Assembly: GCA_002440975.1 (NCBI GenBank)
Contig: DJWN01000133.1
Span: forward strand, 1-26,511
Origin: Bacteroidales bacterium UBA6229
GTDB taxonomy: Bacteria > Bacteroidota > Bacteroidia > Bacteroidales > F082
DNA length: 26,511 nt
Direction: 5' to 3'
How positions within the stretch are numbered: position 1 is the stretch's first letter; every line of letters begins with the position of its first letter. Of this stretch, positions 14,254-22,405 are shown piece by piece. The notes beneath the pieces were generated by a model. That model was not told the origin of the DNA, searched no databases, and saw only the letters and a program-made list of their open reading frames with translations. Made by a program: the position numbers and the translations under genes.

Positions 14254-16542
14254 ATGCAAATCCTAAAAAGAATAGTTTTACTTTTTGTTTTATTTGCGCT
14301 TACTTATCGTGTTGAAGCCCAAAAAGTTGCGATAGTATTAAGTGGTGGAGGAGTCAAAGGTTTGAGCCATGTAGGAGTGCTTAAAGCTTTGGAAGAAAAT
14401 GAGATTCCGATCGATTATATCGTGGGCAATTCTATGGGTGCTATTATTGGAGGCTTGTATGCTTCGGGTTATTCCCCATCCGAAATTGAAGCTTTGGTTA
14501 AGAGTGTTGATTTCAAGCAATGGGTGACTGGCAAAATTGATGAACGATTTTTTAGTTACCGGCATGAGGAGGCTAATCCGGCATGGGTTACGATTCCCTT
14601 TAGCATTGAGAAACGTTTTATTTTGCGTTTGCCCTCAAGTCTGATCTCTCCCTATCTGATGGATTATGCTGTGATGGAATTGTTTAGTAGTGCCTCGGCT
14701 GCCTCTGATTATGATTTTGATAAGCTTTTTGTTCCATTCAGATGTGTGGCCTCGGATATTGATTCCTCCACACTCGTTGTGTTGGACAAAGGCCAGCTGG
14801 GTATTGCCATCAGGGCTTCGGCAACTTTTCCTCTGCTGATAAAGCCTTTGGTTGTGAACGACAGATTGCTTTTTGATGGCGGGATGTTTAATAATTTCCC
14901 TACAGAAATCGCTCATAATGAGTTTAATCCTGATTTGATAATAGGAAGTGTAGCTGCCGGAAACTATGGTTCGCCAAGGGAAAATGACATTGTTTCGCAA
15001 TTGCAGAATATGCTCATGCGAAAAGCTGATCTCACCCTTTCTGAGGATGAAGGTGTTTTAATTCGATCTAAGATAGGCCCTGTTGGTTTGCTTGATTTCG
15101 ATCGGGTTCAGATGTGCATCGACAGTGGCTATCAGGCAACAATTGACAAATTACCTGAGATAAAAACTAAAATTAAACGAAGGAGAGATACCTTAGCGAT
15201 TAAGCAGTTAAGGGATTCCTACAGAGATAATCTACCTGAGCTAAAATTCGATACTGTCGTTGTGCGAGGTGTGAAACCAAAGCAATCTGTCTATATCAAC
15301 CGAAAGTTAAATTTTAACAAAAAAAATAGTGATCTGCAATCCTTGAAATCGTCCTATTTCGATCTGTTGGCAGACGATAAGATTAGCTATATCTACCCAC
15401 AATTGGTTTTTGATACCTTACGTCAGCAGTTTAATCTGATATTGGACGTAACGCTCTCGAAGCCTTTTTTGGCTGAGGTAGGAGGTAATATATCGTCTTC
15501 TGCTTCAAATCAGGCTTTTGTGGGCCTGACCTATCGTAAGCTTTCAAGGATAGGAAGTCGCTATGGTATAAACGCTTATTTCGGAAGGTTTTATTCCTCT
15601 GTTCAGGGTGAGCTGCGTTTCGATTTGCCTGGGGCACAGCCGTTTTTTGGACTGATGAGGGCCCAACTGGCACGAAAAGACTATTTTAAAAATGCTACCT
15701 ATTTCTTTGAAGATCCAACACCTGCTTTTATTATTGAAAACGAATCAGGTATTGCAATTGAAATGGGACATAGACTGGGAAGCAAAACAAAGGCAGCCAT
15801 TGGGATGGCAGGTGGGAGAAGGAGTTTTGACTATCATCAAACAAATAACTTTAGCAGAAATGATACCACAGATATTTCTCAGCTCGATTTCCTAAAACCC
15901 TATGTGGGTATTTATTACAACTCCTTGAATAAGAAGTATCTGGCGAATGCCGGGATGCGATGGTACGTAGAACTGGCTTTTTTTGATGGCAAGCAGAAGA
16001 ATATTCCCGGCTCAAATTTGACTAAGTCATTGATATTTAGCCAAAATCAGGCCTTTTACAGTCTCAAGGTTCATTACGATAACTTTTTTGCCAAAACAGG
16101 TCGATTTACTTATGGTTTTTTGGGTGAAGCCCTACTGTCTGATCAAAAGCTGCAAAATAATTATACAGCCAGTGTTTTGTCGGCTCCTGTTTTTGAGCCG
16201 GTTAGTGAGATGAAAACGGTTTTTTTGGAGCGTTACAGGGCTTATAATTACCTGGGAGCAGGATTCAAACTTATTTATTCGCCATTTAGAAACATGGATA
16301 TACGCGCAGAAACCTATATGTTTCAGCCGTACGAAAGAATTGTAAATAAAGGGATTAATGAAGTTCCTTATTTTAGTGTCAGCTTTCCTGAAATGTCATG
16401 GGTGTTTTCCGGAAGGGTGGTATTGCATACACCGCTTGGCCCGTTGAGTGCAGCCCTGAATTATTACGACCGCGAAAACAATAAGTTTATGTTTGTGATA
16501 AACTTTGGTTATCTGTTGTTTAATCGTTCCAATTTCGATTGA
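14254..16542 (+). CDS. Patatin-like phospholipase fused to an Omp85-type outer-membrane barrel
   Basis: This 762-residue protein has a signal peptide (about 1-22, ending VEAQ). The patatin domain (about 24-300) has an intact Ser-Asp dyad: oxyanion loop SGGGVKG (30-36), nucleophile S60 in GNSMG, and D208 in FDGGMFNNFP. A POTRA-like linker (about 310-400) follows, then a C-terminal region (about 410-762) of alternating strands with aromatic girdle residues, as in the Omp85/TamA surface-antigen barrel. The layout resembles type Vd autotransporters such as PlpD, but in Bacteroidota the patatin part is thought to stay attached. Predicted activity is lipid acyl hydrolysis at the outer membrane. mnhA follows after 54 bases with no terminator. 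Confidence 0.88.
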   Translation: MQILKRIVLLFVLFALTYRVEAQKVAIVLSGGGVKGLSHVGVLKALEENEIPIDYIVGNSMGAIIGGLYASGYSPSEIEALVKSVDFKQWVTGKIDERFFSYRHEEANPAWVTIPFSIEKRFILRLPSSLISPYLMDYAVMELFSSASAASDYDFDKLFVPFRCVASDIDSSTLVVLDKGQLGIAIRASATFPLLIKPLVVNDRLLFDGGMFNNFPTEIAHNEFNPDLIIGSVAAGNYGSPRENDIVSQLQNMLMRKADLTLSEDEGVLIRSKIGPVGLLDFDRVQMCIDSGYQATIDKLPEIKTKIKRRRDTLAIKQLRDSYRDNLPELKFDTVVVRGVKPKQSVYINRKLNFNKKNSDLQSLKSSYFDLLADDKISYIYPQLVFDTLRQQFNLILDVTLSKPFLAEVGGNISSSASNQAFVGLTYRKLSRIGSRYGINAYFGRFYSSVQGELRFDLPGAQPFFGLMRAQLARKDYFKNATYFFEDPTPAFIIENESGIAIEMGHRLGSKTKAAIGMAGGRRSFDYHQTNNFSRNDTTDISQLDFLKPYVGIYYNSLNKKYLANAGMRWYVELAFFDGKQKNIPGSNLTKSLIFSQNQAFYSLKVHYDNFFAKTGRFTYGFLGEALLSDQKLQNNYTASVLSAPVFEPVSEMKTVFLERYRAYNYLGAGFKLIYSPFRNMDIRAETYMFQPYERIVNKGINEVPYFSVSFPEMSWVFSGRVVLHTPLGPLSAALNYYDRENNKFMFVINFGYLLFNRSNFD

Positions 16543-16596
16543 GGATTAAACTAATGGTAACAAGTGTTGTTTATGTAATTTATAGAACGAAATGAA

Positions 16597-18909
16597 GTGA
16601 TCATTTTAACAAGTATTTTCATTTTATTTGGGTTGTCCGTTATAGCTCCTTTTGTCAACCAGAAGTTTCCTAAAATATCAGGATGGTTGCTTGGGATCGT
16701 TCCGGCCAGTCTTTTTTTTGTTTTCCTGAGCAAGATTCCTGCTGTTGGTCGGGGTGATGCTTTTAAGGAAGTTTATCCCTGGCTGTCGGATTTGGGGATT
16801 GGTTTTTCGTTTAATCTTGATGGTTTGTCCATGTTCTTTGCCTTGTTGGTAACTGGTGTTGGAGCATTGATCATGATCTATGCAGGCTATTATATGCGAT
16901 CTTATCAAAAGACCAACAGGTTTTTTGGTTACCTGGTATTTTTTATGGCTGGGATGCTGGGTTTGGTCACGGCAAGCGATTGGATAACGCTTTTTATGTT
17001 TTGGGAGTTTACGAGTATCAGCTCTTTCATGCTGATAGGTTTTAAACACGAAAAAACAGCTGCCCGTGAAGCTGCCCTGCAGGCTCTGCTAATTACCGGT
17101 GGGGGCGGACTTGCTTTGTTGGCAGGCTTAATTATGATGTCGCTTCCGTATCATAGTTTTAGTATTGAAGCTGTAATTAACGATCCACAACCTTTTTTGC
17201 AGAGCAGCTTATTTGTGCCTGCTACCATCCTGATCTTGATTGGAGCCTTTACAAAATCAGCCATTTTCCCGTTTCATTTCTGGCTTCCCGGTGCCATGCA
17301 GGCTCCCTCGCCGGTTAGTGCCTTCCTGCACTCGGCAACTATGGTCAAAGCCGGCATTTACCTCCTGGCACGTTTACATCCGGTGATGGAATCGCAGGAA
17401 TTGTGGATTTATACTTTGTCTGTTTTTGGAGTTGTAACGATGTTTGTTGGTGCATGGTTTGCCCTGGCACAGCAGGATCTGAAAAAGATTCTGGCCTACA
17501 CTACGGTGAGTGCTTTAGGCACGATGGTCTTACTGATCGGCACCTCTACAGCTTATTCCGTTACTGCTGCCCTGGTGTTTTTGCTTGTTCATGCGTTTTA
17601 CAAAGCCACCTTATTTATGATGGCCGGAAACATTGAAAAGATTACAGGCACACGCGATATGAATCAACTTGGGCAGTTGAATCGATTTATGCCGGTGGCA
17701 ACCGTAATCAGTTTGTTAGCACTATTATCCATGTCCGGAATCCCTCCCATGATTGGGTTTATTGGCAAAGAACTGATGTACGAAGCAAAACTCAATGCAC
17801 CTGCGGCAGGAAACTTCATCCTATTGACGGGCTTTTTGGCCAATGCCTTTACGGTATTTGTTTCACTGCGCTTTGCCTATGGAGTTTTTTGGGGCAAAAA
17901 GCAAGATTTTAAAAAACAACCGCACGAGCCAGATGTATCCCTTTTGGTTGGCCCGGCTGTTTTAGTTTTTATCAGTCTTTTGCTGGGGATTTTTCCCAAT
18001 CAGATTGCCGGATTGCTGGGTTCGGCCTTTCAGTCTGTCCTTCCTGGCGAAACGCTCATCAAACTCAAGCTGTGGCACGGATTCAATGAAATCTTGCTGC
18101 TGAGTTTTCTCACTGTGTTACTTGGTGTTGTGATGTTTGTTTACCGAAAGGCGATAATCCGCATTGTTTGCTATTTGAACAGCAACTACTTTAATTTAAA
18201 ACTTTCACAAAGATTTTTTACCGGTATTGATGTGTTCCTGAATCTAACCAAGAAAAAAACTGCTGTGGTGCAGCATGGTTATCATCGTTTTTATCTGATG
18301 ACAATTTTTATTGCTGCTGCTTTGCTATTGATTTTGACAATGCCTGCTGTTGATTTTCAGTTCGATTTCGATCTGAAATTTGACGGCTTGTCATTTTTTG
18401 TGATGCTGGCAGCGATTATGATTATAGCCGGCAGTATAGCCGTAATTGTGGCTCAAAGTCGTTTGGTAGCACTTATTGCTACAGGTTTTGTCGGTATTGG
18501 AATAACAATTGTTTTTGTTTTGTATAGTGGTGTCGATCTGGCAATTACAATGGTCATGGTGGAAACACTTACGGTTGTATTAGGTGCCATGGTGGTTTAT
18601 CATTTGCCAAAGTATCTGAATTACTCAGGTGTTGGTTCGCGCATTCGGGATGGAATTGTGGCAGTATTTTTTGGATTTGTTATGGGTTTTTTAGCTTTAC
18701 AGACCAGCAAGCCAACAACACTGACAAAAATCTCTGATTATTTTGTTGAAAACAGTTATACCAAGGCTTTTGGAGAGAATATTGTGAATGTGATTTTAGT
18801 TGATTTCAGAGCACTGGATACGCTGGGCGAAATTGTTGTACTGGCATTGGCTGCCATAGGAATAGTGTCGCTTTTGAAGTTGAATGCCCAAAAAAAGAGT
18901 AGCAGATGA
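16597..18909 (+). CDS. mnhA: Na+(cation)/H+ antiporter subunit A of the Mrp complex
   Basis: This 770-residue integral membrane protein is the largest Mrp subunit, related to complex I NuoL with a C-terminal MbhD/E-like extension (about 590-770). Conserved proton-path residues are present: E137 in MFWEFTS, K220 in FTKSAIFPFHFWLPGA, and H245 and K251 in FLHSATMVKAG. The full-length A form places the operon in the seven-gene group. The only start that fits is GTG 16597: an in-frame stop lies at 16576 and the next in-frame Met is residue 79. Length from this start matches MrpA N-termini. The stop overlaps mnhB (ATGA). Small ORFs precede the start. Confidence 0.93.
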   Translation: MIILTSIFILFGLSVIAPFVNQKFPKISGWLLGIVPASLFFVFLSKIPAVGRGDAFKEVYPWLSDLGIGFSFNLDGLSMFFALLVTGVGALIMIYAGYYMRSYQKTNRFFGYLVFFMAGMLGLVTASDWITLFMFWEFTSISSFMLIGFKHEKTAAREAALQALLITGGGGLALLAGLIMMSLPYHSFSIEAVINDPQPFLQSSLFVPATILILIGAFTKSAIFPFHFWLPGAMQAPSPVSAFLHSATMVKAGIYLLARLHPVMESQELWIYTLSVFGVVTMFVGAWFALAQQDLKKILAYTTVSALGTMVLLIGTSTAYSVTAALVFLLVHAFYKATLFMMAGNIEKITGTRDMNQLGQLNRFMPVATVISLLALLSMSGIPPMIGFIGKELMYEAKLNAPAAGNFILLTGFLANAFTVFVSLRFAYGVFWGKKQDFKKQPHEPDVSLLVGPAVLVFISLLLGIFPNQIAGLLGSAFQSVLPGETLIKLKLWHGFNEILLLSFLTVLLGVVMFVYRKAIIRIVCYLNSNYFNLKLSQRFFTGIDVFLNLTKKKTAVVQHGYHRFYLMTIFIAAALLLILTMPAVDFQFDFDLKFDGLSFFVMLAAIMIIAGSIAVIVAQSRLVALIATGFVGIGITIVFVLYSGVDLAITMVMVETLTVVLGAMVVYHLPKYLNYSGVGSRIRDGIVAVFFGFVMGFLALQTSKPTTLTKISDYFVENSYTKAFGENIVNVILVDFRALDTLGEIVVLALAAIGIVSLLKLNAQKKSSR

Positions 18910-19325
18910 AAACAGAGATATTAAAAATAGCTGCTGCCCATCTGAAGCCATTTTTACTCATTTTGAGTTTGGTTGTTTTATATCGTGGGCATAATGAACC
19001 GGGCGGAGGTTTTATTGCAGGACTTTTAGCCGGTATGGCCTATGTGATTTATGCCGGTGCCTTTGGGGTTAGCAAAGCAAAACAACTTCGTTTGGCTAAA
19101 CCCATGTTTTTTATGGGATTTGGAATTGGCATTGCCCTGTTTAGCGGTATGATTGGTTTGATGAATGGTGCTGACAGTATTTTCACAGGCGTTTGGACAA
19201 CGCTCACCTTTGGTGATTTTTCACTTAAATTGGGCACCCCTTTACTATTTGATCTGGGTGTTTATTTAACTGTAGCAGGTATGTTAGTCAAAGTAATTTT
19301 TACAGTGATGGAGGAGGATGTATGA
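18906..19325 (+). CDS. mnhB: Mrp antiporter subunit B
   Basis: This 139-residue membrane protein has about four helices. The family signature is RGHNEPGGGFIAGLLAG (27-43), and LGTPLLFDLGVYLTV is also conserved. Its start overlaps the mnhA stop by 4 bases and its own stop overlaps mnhC by 4 bases, so synthesis is coupled along the operon. MnhB corresponds to the MbhF-like subunit of related hydrogenases and contributes to the complex core. Confidence 0.93.
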   Translation: MKTEILKIAAAHLKPFLLILSLVVLYRGHNEPGGGFIAGLLAGMAYVIYAGAFGVSKAKQLRLAKPMFFMGFGIGIALFSGMIGLMNGADSIFTGVWTTLTFGDFSLKLGTPLLFDLGVYLTVAGMLVKVIFTVMEEDV

Positions 19326-19672
19326 GTTTATTGATGGCCATTTTGATTGGATTTTTATATGCCGTAAGCATCTATTTGCTTTTGCGTCGGAGCATTGTAA
19401 AACTTGTGATTGGCATTTTGTTTTTGAGCTATGCCACTAATCTGATGCTGTTTTTCACAGGAGGTCTCACCGAAACCAGCCCTGCTTTTACAGATATAGC
19501 TTCAACCAGTGAGGTGGTGACGGCTAGTGATCCGCTTCCACAAGCCCTTATCCTGACTGCACTTGTAATTGGTTTTGGAGTGGCAGCATTTAGTATGGTG
19601 TTGATTTACAGGTTTTACAAGGAATCCGGAACGGTCGATTTAGACGAATTAAGCGAAATAGAAAAGTCATGA
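19322..19672 (+). CDS. mnhC: Mrp antiporter subunit C (NuoK-like)
   Basis: This 116-residue protein has three predicted helices and is homologous to NuoK of complex I. Typical segments are KLVIGILFLSYATNLMLFF (about 23-41) and DPLPQALILTALVIGFGVAA (76-95). The tail after the last helix is acidic. It overlaps mnhB and mnhD by 4 bases each. Confidence 0.93.
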   Translation: MSLLMAILIGFLYAVSIYLLLRRSIVKLVIGILFLSYATNLMLFFTGGLTETSPAFTDIASTSEVVTASDPLPQALILTALVIGFGVAAFSMVLIYRFYKESGTVDLDELSEIEKS

Positions 19673-21153
19673 TGTTTTTTTTACCTATACTTATCCCTTT
19701 GATTTCGATCGTTTTATTGATCGCTTTTCGAAGCAGGCTTAAATTCCAGCAGGGATTGAGTATTCTTTCAGTGTTTATTCAATTGTTTGCTGCCGTGTCT
19801 ATCTTATTGAAGTTGAGCGAGAATGGACATCTGGTAGCTCAGTCCGGCGGCTGGCCTGCTCCCTTCGGGATTACGTTTGTTGCCGACTACACCAGTGCAA
19901 TATTGTTGCTTGCGGTTAGTTTGGTTGCCATAGGTTCTATCATATATAGTATTGGTTTTGTGGATTTTGACCGGCAGAAGAATGGTCTTTTTCTGCTCTA
20001 CCAGGGCTTACTTGCCGGTGTGAATGGTGCTTTGCTTACCGGTGATATTTTTAACCTCTATGTATGGTTCGAGGTTATGGTTATTTCATCTTTTGTGCTG
20101 ATTACTTTGGGTTCTGAGAAGACGCAGTTGCGTGCTTCGGTGAAATACCTCGTTATGAATCTGGTTGGCTCGATGCTTTTTGTGGCAGCAATTGGACTGT
20201 TATACAGTCAGCTTGGGACATTAAACATGGCCGACATTGCCTATAAATTGCGGTTACAGCCTGTACCTCCGTTAGTAAATAGTGCGATTATGCTGTTTTT
20301 TGTAGCTTTTGGTATCAAAGCAGCCGTTTTTCCATTTTTCTTTTGGCTTCCGGCATCCTATCCCACGCCTCCGATAGCCATAACAGCATTTTTTGGTGCC
20401 ACACTCACCAAGGTTGGCGTTTATGTGATGTTGAGGTTCTATAGTTTATTTGCGCAACTTGATGTTACCTTCTGGCAGCCTGTAATTTTTACAGTGGCGG
20501 CATTGACGATGATTTTTGGAGTTTTGATGGCAGCTTCCTCTTACGATATCCGGAAGATTTTGTCATTTCATATCGTCAGCCAGATTGGCTACATACTCAT
20601 GGGGATAGGATTGTTTTCGGTTGCGGGACTAGCAGGGGCCATCTTGTTTATCGTCCATAATATGTTTTCCAAAACGGCTACCTTTATGGCGGGAGGTTTG
20701 ATATACCTTTACAAAGGATCCTATGACCTGAAAAAATTAGGATGGATTTATAAAACGAAACCATTATTGGCATTTCTTTTTCTGATTCCGGCACTTTCAC
20801 TGGCTGGTATCCCGCCAACACCAGGATTTTTTGGAAAGTTCTTGCTCCTGTATGCCGGATTTGACGGTGCCCACTACACCATCACGATCGTTGCCTTGGG
20901 AGTGAGTATCTTAACCCTCTTTTCGATGGTTAAAATCTGGAATGAAGCCATGTGGAAACCTGAAGAAAATAGTGTTGATCTTGTTGTGAAAAAGATTCAG
21001 CCTGCTGCCTGGACAGGTACAATTATCGTTGTTGCATTAACACTCCTATTGGGTTTGACAATCGGCTATACCTACGATTATTTGGCCGATGCTGCCAGGC
21101 AACTGCTTGATCCAAGCTTGTATATAAAAGCCGTTTTGCCTGAACAACCTTAA
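19669..21153 (+). CDS. mnhD: Mrp antiporter subunit D (NuoM/N-like)
   Basis: This 494-residue protein has about 14 helices and is the second antiporter-like subunit. The conserved Glu lies in YVWFEVMVISSF, the key Lys in GIKAAVFPFFFWLP, and TLTKVGVYVMLRF and GIPPTPGFFGKF are further hallmarks. Two start codons are possible, ATG 19669 (overlapping the mnhC stop) and ATG 19672, differing by one Met. mnhE follows with no gap. Confidence 0.94.
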   Translation: MMFFLPILIPLISIVLLIAFRSRLKFQQGLSILSVFIQLFAAVSILLKLSENGHLVAQSGGWPAPFGITFVADYTSAILLLAVSLVAIGSIIYSIGFVDFDRQKNGLFLLYQGLLAGVNGALLTGDIFNLYVWFEVMVISSFVLITLGSEKTQLRASVKYLVMNLVGSMLFVAAIGLLYSQLGTLNMADIAYKLRLQPVPPLVNSAIMLFFVAFGIKAAVFPFFFWLPASYPTPPIAITAFFGATLTKVGVYVMLRFYSLFAQLDVTFWQPVIFTVAALTMIFGVLMAASSYDIRKILSFHIVSQIGYILMGIGLFSVAGLAGAILFIVHNMFSKTATFMAGGLIYLYKGSYDLKKLGWIYKTKPLLAFLFLIPALSLAGIPPTPGFFGKFLLLYAGFDGAHYTITIVALGVSILTLFSMVKIWNEAMWKPEENSVDLVVKKIQPAAWTGTIIVVALTLLLGLTIGYTYDYLADAARQLLDPSLYIKAVLPEQP

Positions 21154-21528
21154 ATGAACTTGCTTATGACACAAAGTAAAACATTCATTATTAAGCAATT
21201 GCCTGGAAGGGTTTGGGCATTTATAAAGTTTATTCCCTTTTATACACTTGAGTTGATTCTTTCAAGTACGATTTTGGCTTATGATATCCTCAGGCCGAAG
21301 AAGACTTTCAAACATGGTATAGTGGCATATAAGCTTGATTTGAAGACAGATACTGCAATTTTGGCTTTTATAAATCTCATTTCGATGACCCCCGGTAGTT
21401 TGAGTGTGGATTTAAGTCCCGACCGAAAGATACTTTATATTCACAGTATGTATCTCGATGATCCTGAAGAATTTACAAAAAATGTGAAGCTTACTTTTGA
21501 AAAACGTATAAAAAAGATTTTTGAATGA
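21154..21528 (+). CDS. mnhE: Mrp antiporter subunit E, short form
   Basis: This 124-residue protein matches the C-terminal two thirds of MnhE: FYTLELILSSTILAYDI, then ILAFINLISMTPGSLSVDL and a cytoplasmic tail with DRKILYIHSMYLDD. Canonical MrpE is about 160 residues and begins with two extra membrane helices that are missing here; the N-terminus is polar and basic instead (TQSKTFIIKQLPGR). ATG 21154 directly abuts the mnhD stop; ATG 21166 is an alternative. No upstream sequence is available to encode the missing helices, as it is mnhD coding sequence. It overlaps mnhF by 4 bases. Confidence 0.88.
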   Translation: MNLLMTQSKTFIIKQLPGRVWAFIKFIPFYTLELILSSTILAYDILRPKKTFKHGIVAYKLDLKTDTAILAFINLISMTPGSLSVDLSPDRKILYIHSMYLDDPEEFTKNVKLTFEKRIKKIFE

Positions 21529-21812
21529 TGGAAATACAATCACAGTTTTTGATAATTGCAATATATATCGCCTTTGCGAGCCTGGCTGTGGCATTTCTTG
21601 CAGCAATTTTCAGGCTCTTTAAAGGACCTGATATTACTGACCGGCTCATCGTGATCGATCTGTCTGCATCCTCACTTATTGGCTTTATCATCATGGTAAT
21701 CATCGTGAGTGGAGAAATAGTTTACCTGAATGTGGCTTTAATCACGGCTTTGGTGATGTTTATGGGCAATATTGCCTTTGCACGTTATTTGAAAAAAACA
21801 TTGAAACAGTAA
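21525..21812 (+). CDS. mnhF: Mrp antiporter subunit F
   Basis: This 95-residue protein has three helices. The family segment FRLFKGPDITDRLIVIDLSA (27-46) is clear, followed by hydrophobic helices and a short basic tail. The start is ATG 21525, overlapping the mnhE stop, or ATG 21528. The stop shares a base with the mnhG start (TAATG). Confidence 0.92.
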   Translation: MMEIQSQFLIIAIYIAFASLAVAFLAAIFRLFKGPDITDRLIVIDLSASSLIGFIIMVIIVSGEIVYLNVALITALVMFMGNIAFARYLKKTLKQ

Positions 21813-22186
21813 TGGAAATTTTAATCGCTATTTTGTTGTTGCTGGCTTCGTTTTTTACCTTGGTTAGCTCGTTTGGGATCATCAGATTACATGATGTTTA
21901 TATGCGCATGCATGCCATCACCAAAGCATCGTCACTGGCAACGATCTTGTTCCTGATAGCATTGATATTGGCTCATCCTGGCTGGCGTGTCGCCCTTGGC
22001 GGATTGCTTCTGATTGTGTTTGTTATTGCCACAGCACCAGTTTCTACCCACGCACTGGCGCGGATATCAGTGCAACTGGGTATTAAAATGGCAAAAGGGG
22101 AAGTACGCAATGATATGAAAACTGACGAGGATAGTGAAATTGAACTTCCGGATAAGTCTTCTGAGAAAGAGAGCTTTGAGGCCTAG
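21812..22186 (+). CDS. mnhG: Mrp antiporter subunit G
   Basis: This 124-residue protein has three helices (about 1-92) with the family segment SSFGIIRLHDVYMRMHAITK (19-38) and conserved TAPVSTHALARIS. The C-terminal 25 residues are hydrophilic and acidic (TDEDSEIELPDKSSEKES), beyond the usual core. It is the last gene of the operon. No U-tract terminator is seen downstream, only a short hairpin at 22213-22228. Confidence 0.92.
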   Translation: MEILIAILLLLASFFTLVSSFGIIRLHDVYMRMHAITKASSLATILFLIALILAHPGWRVALGGLLLIVFVIATAPVSTHALARISVQLGIKMAKGEVRNDMKTDEDSEIELPDKSSEKESFEA

Positions 22187-22212
22187 CTGAGATTTTTCCT
22201 TCACGATCACAA

Positions 22213-22228
22213 TGCCGGGATGTCGGCA
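22213..22228. other. Short GC-rich hairpin after mnhG
   Basis: TGCCG (22213-22217) pairs with CGGCA (22224-22228) around a 6-base loop. There is no T-run on either side, so it is not a standard terminator. It could be a 3'-end stabiliser or part of a factor-dependent terminator. The rest of the 22187-22405 gap is A/T-rich and holds only a candidate -7 box. Confidence 0.35.
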
Positions 22229-22326
22229 AAACGAATTATTGCTGAAATGTACCGAAAACCCACGCGAATTTGTTAAATATATTACTGTTTATCAGCTCTG
22301 CAAACGCTTTTTTATCAAATAATTCC

Positions 22327-22334
22327 TATTTTTG
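22327..22334 (+). promoter_or_regulatory. Possible -7 element for the DUF349 gene
   Basis: TATTTTTG matches TAnnTTTG exactly, 71 bases before the ATG at 22406. No TTG lies at the -33 position. Confidence 0.4.
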
Positions 22335-22405
22335 CAACCTTATTTTGAAACTGCTTTACAGAATTCCATGAAGATGGTTTTCTGATTCGATAAACAAAAT
22401 TTAAA

